DNA of 5,130 nt from Campylobacteraceae bacterium (lineage in GTDB: Bacteria > Campylobacterota > Campylobacteria > Campylobacterales > JALSKU01): positions 1-5,130 of the forward strand of contig WFMT01000009.1 of NCBI GenBank assembly GCA_015488975.1, in the 5' to 3' direction. Below the pieces are notes generated by a model. It searched no databases, was not told the DNA's origin, and was given only the letters and a program-made list of their open reading frames with translations. The translations under genes and the position numbers were made by a program. The number at the start of each line of letters is the position of its first letter. The first letter of the stretch is position 1. Shown one piece after another: positions 1 through 5,130 of this stretch.

Positions 1-752
1 ATCTTGAGAGTAGTTTAAATATAGTCCAAGCATTTGAATATGAAAAAAAGTTTGATTTTTTGATAATTGAGGGGGCTGTTTCAAAAGACTTTATAAGAGC
101 TGGAATTAACTTTTATGAAAAAGTAAAAAATCTTGCAAAAAATGCAAAATACATTATAGCCCTTGGAACTTGTGCAACTTATGGAGGAATTTTCAAAGAA
201 AAAGATCCTGAACATATAACCGGAGTATTGTATGATAAAGATAAAGCAAACGGGCTTTTAAGCAAATTTAAATCTAAAACTTTTAATATTCCAGGTTGCC
301 CGGCTCATCCACAATGGCTTGTTTTTACTCTTGATACACTAAATGATTTTGGAAAGATTTTAGTGGATGATTTAAGCAGACCAAAAGAGATCTTTGGATA
401 TTTAACACACCACGGATGTACTAGAAACGAATACTTTGAATGGAAAGTTGACAGTAAGGATTTTGGAGAAAAAGAGGGGTGTCTTTTTTATCTTCAAGGG
501 TGTCGTGCTCCTGTAACCCATGGAAGTTGCAATAAAATATTATGGAATGAAGTAAACTCCAAAACAAGATCTGGAAGCCCTTGCTTTGGATGCACAGAGA
601 GTAACTTTCCAAGAAATAATATGTTCGAAACTAAAACATTTATGTCAATACCTGCTGATTTGCCAAATGGTGTGTCTAAGAGAGCATATCTTACGATTAC
701 CGGAATTGCCAAAGCTTTTCATATAAAAAGATTAAAAGAGAAGTTAATGTGA
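1..752 (+). CDS. hupS: Group 2 (cytoplasmic) [NiFe]-hydrogenase small subunit, 5'-truncated by window edge
   Basis: Electron-transfer subunit of a soluble [NiFe]-hydrogenase, carrying FeS clusters that link the NiFe site of the partner to an acceptor. The reading frame is open to the window edge (first full codon at 3), giving 249 visible residues. A TTG at 60 could be taken as a start but lies inside the conserved FDFLIIEGA stretch, so the true start is upstream. The N-terminal CxxC of the proximal cluster is therefore missing; its other two ligands are seen in GTCATYGG (Cys codon 171) and IPGCP (297). Distal-cluster ligands are HxxC (His 408, Cys 417) and Cys 480 and 501. Medial-cluster ligands are Cys 528, 582 and 591 (SPCFGC). 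The C-terminus ends in a basic KRLKEKLM with no hydrophobic anchor, unlike HydA downstream, which suits a cytoplasmic location. Whether a signal peptide is absent cannot be seen. The stop overlaps the next gene by 4 bp, so the two are translationally coupled. Assignment to group 2 rests on the missing anchor and on the partner; the exact subgroup (2a, 2b or 2d) is unresolved. Confidence 0.88.
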   Translation, partial: LESSLNIVQAFEYEKKFDFLIIEGAVSKDFIRAGINFYEKVKNLAKNAKYIIALGTCATYGGIFKEKDPEHITGVLYDKDKANGLLSKFKSKTFNIPGCPAHPQWLVFTLDTLNDFGKILVDDLSRPKEIFGYLTHHGCTRNEYFEWKVDSKDFGEKEGCLFYLQGCRAPVTHGSCNKILWNEVNSKTRSGSPCFGCTESNFPRNNMFETKTFMSIPADLPNGVSKRAYLTITGIAKAFHIKRLKEKLM

Positions 753-2053
753 AGCGAGTTAGTAAAGAGATTGTAGAAAAGATTGAGGGCGAAGCCAAGC
801 TTGAGTTGGTATGGGAGGATGAAAAAGTAGTAAATTCCAAAATAAAATTTTTTAGTTATCGTGGCATGGAAGAGATTATCGCCGGCAAAAATCCGTTGGA
901 TGCACTAATTCTTACTCCAAGGGTTTGCGGTATCTGTGGGCATGCTCAACTTATGGCTTGTGTCCATGGGCTTGAAGATGTTTATGTGAATAATGGGATA
1001 AAATTGCATATATCTCAAAAAGCCAAATCTATTAGAGATATAACACTTGATTGTGAAATCATACAAAATCATTTAAAATGGCTTTTTTTTATAATAATGC
1101 CTATTTTATATAAAATAGACAGTAAAGTATTTCCCAAAGATAAAATTTTTCAGGCATTAAATATTGCTCAAAAAACCAATAGGATTATAGCTACTTTTGC
1201 AGGACAATGGCCCCATAATTCTTATATGATTCCAGGAGGCATTGCCAGTGATCCTACATTTGTAGAAATTTTTCAAGCAAATAGCCTTATTGATGAGGTT
1301 ATACTATTTTTTGAAGAAGTAATTCTAAAAAGTGATATTAAAAATATTGTTGCTATTGATAATTTTAAAAGTTTACTTTTATATGATGGTATTTTGAAAG
1401 ATGCTGTAGATATAATGGAAAAAAAAGATTTACAAGATTTGGGAAAAGCTCATGATAGATTTATTGTTTTTGGAGAAAATTCTATATTTGAAAGAGGAAA
1501 GGCTATAAAAACTACTGCAAGAAGTGTAAATGAAAAATATATTAAAGAGGAGGTTTTGGACTTTACTTTTGCTAAAAATGTAAAATATAACGGAAGATTT
1601 TATGAAGTAGGTCCTCTCTCCCGTGCGATAATAGCAAAAAATCCACTTGCTAAAAATATTCACAGACAATATAAAGATTCTGTTCTTAATAGGATAGTTA
1701 TGAAAATTATGGAGATAGCATACCTTAGTTATCAAGTAAAAAAGAGTTTAAGCAGCATTAACTTAAATGAAGAGTCTTATATAAAACCAAAAGTAAAAAT
1801 TGAAGCTCTTGAGGGTGAAGGACACGGTTTTGCCGAGGCTGCAAGGGGATCTTTATATCATAATATAAAAATAAAAAATGGAAAAATTGCAAATTACGAT
1901 ATCATCACTCCAACACAATGGAATCTTGGAAACTCTATCAATGAAAATAAAACTTCTACTTTGCAACAAGCACTTTTAGGACTTAAGAGTAAAGAGGTAG
2001 TAGCACTTGTTTTTAGAAGTTTTGATGAATGCTCCGTTTGCACTACTCAGTAA
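749..2053 (+). CDS. hupL: Group 2 [NiFe]-hydrogenase large subunit, without C-terminal maturation extension
   Basis: Catalytic subunit (434 aa) binding the NiFe(CN)2CO centre. It starts at GTG in a GTGA overlap with the preceding stop, and this places the L0 motif (KIEGE, Glu13) where HydB has its own (Glu15). L1 is RVCGIC (Cys60, Cys63). GQWPHNSYMIPGG (about 152-164) and YEVGPLSRA are family blocks. ARGSLYH supplies the active-site-region Arg366, corresponding to PRGMLSH in HydB. L2 is DECSVCTTQ (Cys428, Cys431) followed directly by the stop. All four nickel-ligand cysteines are present. Three departures from HydB stand out: EGE instead of EGH in L0, Gln67 instead of His after the first CxxC, and Gln434 instead of His at the end, with Pro replaced by Glu in the DPC motif. 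With no tail after L2, the protein should not need the usual HupD/HyaD-type endopeptidase, a trait known from H2-sensing HupV/HoxC subunits. It is also clearly shorter than HydB (578 aa). Likely roles are H2 sensing or soluble H2 oxidation, perhaps coupled to ferredoxin and CO2 fixation. The hydrogenase call is firm; the role is inference. Confidence 0.9.
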   Translation: MKRVSKEIVEKIEGEAKLELVWEDEKVVNSKIKFFSYRGMEEIIAGKNPLDALILTPRVCGICGHAQLMACVHGLEDVYVNNGIKLHISQKAKSIRDITLDCEIIQNHLKWLFFIIMPILYKIDSKVFPKDKIFQALNIAQKTNRIIATFAGQWPHNSYMIPGGIASDPTFVEIFQANSLIDEVILFFEEVILKSDIKNIVAIDNFKSLLLYDGILKDAVDIMEKKDLQDLGKAHDRFIVFGENSIFERGKAIKTTARSVNEKYIKEEVLDFTFAKNVKYNGRFYEVGPLSRAIIAKNPLAKNIHRQYKDSVLNRIVMKIMEIAYLSYQVKKSLSSINLNEESYIKPKVKIEALEGEGHGFAEAARGSLYHNIKIKNGKIANYDIITPTQWNLGNSINENKTSTLQQALLGLKSKEVVALVFRSFDECSVCTTQ

Positions 2054-2144
2054 TAACAAAATAGATATATTTTAAGCCGCAATCAATACAAAGAATTTAT
2101 TTTACACTTAATAGCATATTTTAATCAAATTTAAAGCTTACTTG

Positions 2145-2162
2145 ATTTATCATTTGATAAAT
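2145..2162. promoter_or_regulatory. Perfect 8-bp inverted repeat (possible operator) upstream of hydA
   Basis: The sequence ATTTATCA-TT-TGATAAAT is a perfect 8+8 bp inverted repeat around a 2-bp centre, ending 12 bp before the hydA Shine-Dalgarno. The symmetry suits a dimeric transcription factor. It could also fold in mRNA as a weak AU-rich 7-bp stem with a 4-nt loop just upstream of the ribosome binding site. It does not match the FNR/CRP arrangement TTGAT-N4-ATCAA, and I cannot assign a regulator. In AT-rich DNA some such repeats arise by chance. Confidence 0.35.
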
Positions 2163-2174
2163 GAACATTCATAC

Positions 2175-2180
2175 AGGAGG
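2175..2180 (+). promoter_or_regulatory. Strong Shine-Dalgarno AGGAGG fixing the hydA start
   Basis: AGGAGG lies 6 bases before the ATG at 2187 and is the best ribosome binding site in the window. It rules out the in-frame TTG at 2142, which lies upstream of it, and argues against the internal ATG at 2289, which has no such site. The start it selects gives HydA an unusually long stretch before its twin-arginine motif. Confidence 0.85.
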
Positions 2181-2186
2181 TTGAAA

Positions 2187-3344
2187 ATGAATAAATCTGA
2201 TAAATCTTTAAAAAAGATTTTTAAGAGTCGGCTCGAAAAATTGGCTAAATTTCCAAAGCTTGATGAGAATAAATCTATAACATCAGTTATGGAAGAAGAG
2301 GGGATAAACAGAAGAGATTTTATGAAATGGGCAGGAATGATGACTGCACTTTTAGGATTGTCTTCTAGTTTCGTTCCGACTGTTGCAAAGGCTGCGAAAC
2401 TTGCAGATAGATTGCCGGTTATTTGGCTGCACATGGCAGAATGTACGGGATGTAGTGAAAGTTTTATAAGAACAGCAACACCTACGGTAGATAGCTTAAT
2501 CTTTGATTATATATCCTTAGATTATGATGATACATTGATGGCAGCTGCTGGATGGCAGGCTGAGGCTAACTTGGAAAGTTCTATGAAAAAACACTATGGC
2601 AAATATATTTTGATGGTAGAAGGGGGTATTCCTTTGTCTGATAGCGGAGATTATCTTACACTTGGTGCTGAAGCTATAAAAGGTGAAGATAGAGCAAAGA
2701 AAGTTGCAAAAGGAGCAGCAGCTATATTCGCCATAGGAACATGTTCTAGCTATGGAGGAATTCAAGCTGCCGCACCAAATCCTACCGGAGCAGCGGCTCT
2801 TAGTAAAGTTATAAGTCAGCCAGTGATAAATGTACCTGGATGTCCGCCAAGTGCCAAAAATATTGTTGGTTCACTACTTCATTTTATACTGTTTGGAACA
2901 CTTCCAGCACTTGATGCTTTCAATCGCCCTAAGTGGTCTTACGGGCATAGAATTCACGATCTTTGTTTTAGAAGAGGTCACTTTGATGCGGGTGAATTTG
3001 TAGAACAGTTTGGAGATGAAAATGCAAAAAACGGATTTTGTCTTTATAAAGTAGGATGCAAAGGTCCATATACATTTAATAATTGTGGAACACAAAAATT
3101 TAACCAACATACATCCTGGCCTATACAAGCAGGTCATGGTTGTATCGGATGTAGTGAGCCTGATTTTTGGGATACGATGAAACCTTATGAAGAGCCTGTG
3201 GCAGATCATTTATATCAAACTGTTTTTGGGGGTCTTGGTGCTGATGCTACGGCAGATAAGGTGGGTGTTGGTTTGCTCAGTATAACCGCTATAGGTATAG
3301 CCGCACATGCTGTTATCTCATCTATTAAGAAACCAAAAGAATAA
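2187..3344 (+). CDS. hydA: Periplasmic membrane-bound uptake [NiFe]-hydrogenase small subunit HydA (group 1)
   Basis: Small subunit (385 aa) that passes electrons from the HydB active site through three FeS clusters to the cytochrome b subunit and the quinone pool. The signal peptide has the twin-arginine motif RRDFMKW (Arg42-Arg43), a hydrophobic stretch (about 48-63) and a likely cleavage after AKA (residue 69), so the folded HydAB pair is expected to go through Tat. Proximal-cluster ligands are Cys86, Cys89 (ECTGC), Cys186 (GTCSSYGG) and Cys219 (PGCP). Distal ligands are His257, Cys260, Cys285 and Cys291. Medial [3Fe-4S] ligands are Cys300, Cys319 and Cys322 (HGCIGC). Gly88 and Gly191 occupy the places of the two extra cysteines of oxygen-tolerant hydrogenases, so this looks like a standard, oxygen-sensitive type. 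A hydrophobic helix at about 359-380 followed by KKPKE is a C-terminal membrane anchor. The ATG at 2187 is chosen from its AGGAGG. HydB follows after 14 bp. Family and role are firm; subgroup 1b is inferred from overall resemblance to Wolinella and Helicobacter HydA. Confidence 0.96.
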   Translation: MNKSDKSLKKIFKSRLEKLAKFPKLDENKSITSVMEEEGINRRDFMKWAGMMTALLGLSSSFVPTVAKAAKLADRLPVIWLHMAECTGCSESFIRTATPTVDSLIFDYISLDYDDTLMAAAGWQAEANLESSMKKHYGKYILMVEGGIPLSDSGDYLTLGAEAIKGEDRAKKVAKGAAAIFAIGTCSSYGGIQAAAPNPTGAAALSKVISQPVINVPGCPPSAKNIVGSLLHFILFGTLPALDAFNRPKWSYGHRIHDLCFRRGHFDAGEFVEQFGDENAKNGFCLYKVGCKGPYTFNNCGTQKFNQHTSWPIQAGHGCIGCSEPDFWDTMKPYEEPVADHLYQTVFGGLGADATADKVGVGLLSITAIGIAAHAVISSIKKPKE

Positions 3345-3358
3345 TTAAGGAGAATTTT

Positions 3359-5095
3359 ATGGCAACAAAAAGAGTAGTAATAGATCCCATAACAAGGATA
3401 GAAGGACACTTAAGAGCTGAAGTGGTTGTTGATGAAAAAAATATTGTAAAAGAGGCTTATGTTAGCTCTACGCTGTTTCGAGGCTTGGAGATCATAGCAA
3501 AAGGAAGAGATCCAAGAGATACTCCTTTTATGATGCAAAGGATTTGCGGGGTTTGTACATATTCACATTATTTAAAAAGTACGATGGCTATAGAAGATGC
3601 ACTTGGCATAGTTCCTCCTTTAAATGCCAAACTTGTGAGAACTCTTATGAATGCAGCATTGTTTATGCATGACCATCCTGTTCATTTTTATCAGCTTTCA
3701 GGAGTTGACTGGGTGGATATTGTTTCAGCTTTAAGTGCCGATCCTAAAAAAGCTAGTGAATTAGCTTTTAAATACAGTGACAATCCTATGGCAACAGGCG
3801 AAAATGAACTTAAAGCAGTGCAGGAGAAAGTGGCTAAATTTGCAAAATCTCCTTCAGGCTTAGGACCATTTGCAAATGCTTACTGGGGACATCCGACTTA
3901 TCATTTTACTCCTGAGCAAAATCTTATTGGACTTTCACACTACTTAAAAGCTCTCGAAATGCAACGAACTGCAGCTCAAATGCTTGCAATTTTCGGTGGG
4001 AAAATGCCTCATCCTCAAAGCTTAACAGTCGGTGGGGTTACCTGTATTATGGATTTGCTCAATCCTTCAAGGCTTGGAGCTTATATGGTTAAATTCCAAG
4101 AAATGGCAAATTATATCAATAATGCTTATCAAGCTGACATAATAATGGCAGCCCAAGCTTACAAAAACGAACCAAGTGTAACAATGCCAGCAGGTATAAA
4201 AGATTTTATGTCATATAAAGATTTTCAAGTGGGAAGAGATGATTTTATATTTGATGGTGGCTATATTACCGGCTTTGATATCACAAAAGTATTTGATATA
4301 AAGAAAGAAAGTATAACAGAAGATGCTACACATTCATGGTATAAAGATGATGGTCCTTTGCAGCCATACAATGGAAAAACAAGACCGGAATATACCGGAT
4401 TTGTTGATGGCAAGAGCATAAACGGTGAAGGGGAGATGGTAGGTAGTAAACTCATCAATGAAAAAGAAAAATATAGTTGGATAAAGTCTCCAAGATACAA
4501 TGGAAATCCTATGGAAGTAGGACCGTTGGCCAATATGGTTGTAAATTATGCAAGAGGGAATAAAAGAGTTGTCAAAGCAGTTGATAACTTTTTAAAAAGA
4601 ACAGGTCTTCCTGCTTCTGCACTTTTTACTACACTTGGAAGAACCGCAGCAAGAATGTTGGAGTCAAAAGTTATAGCTGATAATGCTCTTACGGCTTTTC
4701 ACAATTTGGTTGAAAATCTAAAAGTTGACCAAACTACTTGTTCGCCTTATGTTATAGATAAAAACAAAGAATACAAAGGCTTGGGAATAGGCGAGGTTCC
4801 AAGAGGAATGCTTAGCCATTGGGTGAGGATAAAAAATGGAGTTATAGAAAACTATCAGGCAGTTGTACCAAGTACCTGGAATGCAAGCCCTATGGATAAA
4901 AATGGAAAACACGGACCTTATGAGGCAAACTTATTGGGACTTAAGATAGATGATTTAACAAAACCGCTTGAGATAATCAGAATTATACATTCATTTGATC
5001 CTTGTATTGCATGTGCGGTTCATGTTATGGATGTAAAAGGAAAAGAGATAGGAAGTTATAAGGTAGATCCACTATATGGTGGATGTAGTATTTAA
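3359..5095 (+). CDS. hydB: Periplasmic uptake [NiFe]-hydrogenase large subunit HydB (group 1)
   Basis: Catalytic subunit (578 aa, normal for the family) that splits H2 at a NiFe(CN)2CO centre and works with HydA on the periplasmic side. Motifs in order: L0 DPITRIEGHLR (Glu15, His17); L1 RICGVCTYSH (Cys63, Cys66, His70); histidine-rich HDHPVHFY (104-111); GGKMPHPQSLTVGG (about 213-226); MEVGPLA; PRGMLSHW with active-site Arg482; L2 DPCIACAVH (Cys549, Cys552, His555). Cleavage after His555 by a HydD/HyaD-type endopeptidase would remove a 23-residue tail ending GGCSI. No signal peptide is present, as expected for a subunit exported by piggy-backing on the Tat signal of HydA. The ATG is preceded at 5 bases by AAGGAGA (3347-3353), which starts three bases after the hydA stop, so the genes are one operon. 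The typical sequence here is a useful internal reference for the atypical large subunit at 749-2053. Confidence 0.97.
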   Translation: MATKRVVIDPITRIEGHLRAEVVVDEKNIVKEAYVSSTLFRGLEIIAKGRDPRDTPFMMQRICGVCTYSHYLKSTMAIEDALGIVPPLNAKLVRTLMNAALFMHDHPVHFYQLSGVDWVDIVSALSADPKKASELAFKYSDNPMATGENELKAVQEKVAKFAKSPSGLGPFANAYWGHPTYHFTPEQNLIGLSHYLKALEMQRTAAQMLAIFGGKMPHPQSLTVGGVTCIMDLLNPSRLGAYMVKFQEMANYINNAYQADIIMAAQAYKNEPSVTMPAGIKDFMSYKDFQVGRDDFIFDGGYITGFDITKVFDIKKESITEDATHSWYKDDGPLQPYNGKTRPEYTGFVDGKSINGEGEMVGSKLINEKEKYSWIKSPRYNGNPMEVGPLANMVVNYARGNKRVVKAVDNFLKRTGLPASALFTTLGRTAARMLESKVIADNALTAFHNLVENLKVDQTTCSPYVIDKNKEYKGLGIGEVPRGMLSHWVRIKNGVIENYQAVVPSTWNASPMDKNGKHGPYEANLLGLKIDDLTKPLEIIRIIHSFDPCIACAVHVMDVKGKEIGSYKVDPLYGGCSI

Positions 5096-5104
5096 GGAGA
5101 TATT

Positions 5105-5130
5105 ATGACTAAAGTAAATGATTCAGAGTG
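5105..5130 (+). CDS. hydC: Start of third hyd operon gene, presumably cytochrome b subunit HydC (3'-truncated)
   Basis: An ATG at 5105 opens a frame reading MTKVNDSE to the window end. It is preceded at 4 bases by AAGGAGA (5094-5100), which overlaps the hydB stop codon, so it is a tightly packed gene of the same operon. Eight residues are too few for recognition by sequence. The name rests on gene order: in Campylobacterota hydA-hydB is normally followed by hydC, the di-haem cytochrome b that anchors the hydrogenase and reduces the quinone pool. The presence of a C-terminal anchor helix in HydA fits a membrane partner. The start is well supported; the product is inference. Confidence 0.6.

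Larger units (their letters stand above)
2054..2186. other. AT-rich intergenic spacer between the two hydrogenase units; probable hydA promoter region
   Basis: This is the only gap between genes longer than a few bases, and it separates the cytoplasmic hydrogenase pair from hydAB. It is strongly AT-rich, contains no supportable ORF or RNA gene, and holds an inverted repeat at 2145-2162. TTTACA at 2101-2106 and TATTTT at 2117-2122 resemble sigma-70 elements but are too close together to form a pair. Campylobacterota promoters often lack a clear -35, so TATTTTAAT could still serve as a -10. No sigma-54 -24/-12 (TGGCAC/TTGCA) signature is seen. The TTGAT/ATCAA pentamer recurs at 2082-2086, 2124-2128, 2142-2146 and 2154-2158. 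No hairpin followed by a T-run marks the end of the upstream transcript, so read-through from hupL remains possible. Confidence 0.45.

Noticed and set aside
60..62. TTG at 60 as the start of the first gene
   Set aside because: The frame is open further upstream to the window edge, and the upstream residues fit the conserved FDFLIIEGA block. A start here would also remove the proximal CxxC, so the gene is simply cut by the window.
749..2053. Pseudogene or truncated large subunit because of the missing tail
   Set aside because: All four nickel-ligand cysteines, the Arg366 block and full-length family motifs are intact, and the stop falls exactly where mature proteins end. This is the pattern of a tail-less functional subunit rather than decay.
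2058..2073. AAAATA-GATA-TATTTT dyad after hupL as a terminator
   Set aside because: The stem is six AT pairs with no GC and is not followed by a T-run, so it would be too weak for intrinsic termination.
2142..2158. FNR/CRP box in the intergenic region
   Set aside because: TTGAT half-sites occur, but none forms TTGAT-N4-ATCAA. The exact dyad has different arms and only a 2-bp centre.
2142..2186. N-terminal extension of HydA from a TTG at 2142
   Set aside because: It would place the perfect AGGAGG inside the coding region. The ATG at 2187 has ideal spacing from that site.
421..4912. Several minus-strand open frames of 63-111 codons within the hydrogenase genes
   Set aside because: All lie opposite strongly conserved coding sequence, show no recognisable domain, and are the expected by-product of AT-rich codons in another frame.

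Overview
The window reads as part of a hydrogenase locus from an AT-rich member of the Campylobacterota (epsilonproteobacteria; relatives of Sulfurimonas, Sulfurovum, Nautilia or Wolinella). The grounds are low-GC coding sequence, a HydABC-type periplasmic uptake hydrogenase, and an adjacent cytoplasmic group 2 enzyme. Genus assignment is inference, because no ribosomal or other phylogenetic marker is present. All genes are on the plus strand and coding sequence fills nearly the whole window.

Positions 1-2053 hold a two-gene unit for a cytoplasmic group 2 (Hup-like) [NiFe]-hydrogenase. The small subunit is cut off at its 5' end by the window edge. Its last codons overlap a GTG-started large subunit by four bases. 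The large subunit is unusual. It has both CxxC pairs for the NiFe centre but ends at the second pair (DECSVCTTQ-stop), so it has no C-terminal extension for a maturation protease to remove. The histidines that normally follow both CxxC pairs are glutamines.

Positions 2054-2186 are a 133-bp AT-rich spacer, the only substantial intergenic region. It carries a perfect 8+8 bp inverted repeat shortly before the next ribosome binding site and probably contains the promoter or operator of the second unit. I could not identify a convincing -35/-10 pair or a terminator.

Positions 2187-5130 hold the start of a second unit, hydA-hydB-hydC. It encodes a membrane-associated periplasmic uptake hydrogenase (group 1, most like the 1b enzymes of Wolinella and Helicobacter). 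HydA has a twin-arginine signal, ligands for three FeS clusters and a C-terminal membrane anchor. HydB is a canonical large subunit with a cleavable 23-residue tail. Only the first eight codons of the third gene, presumably the cytochrome b subunit HydC, are present.

Together the locus pairs an energy-conserving, quinone-linked H2 oxidiser on the periplasmic face with a soluble cytoplasmic hydrogenase. The latter may act as an H2 sensor or supply low-potential electrons for CO2 fixation by the reductive TCA cycle. The sequence alone cannot decide between these roles. I see no mobile element, CRISPR array, RNA gene or clearly new system. The most distinctive feature is the atypical active-site surroundings of the cytoplasmic large subunit.
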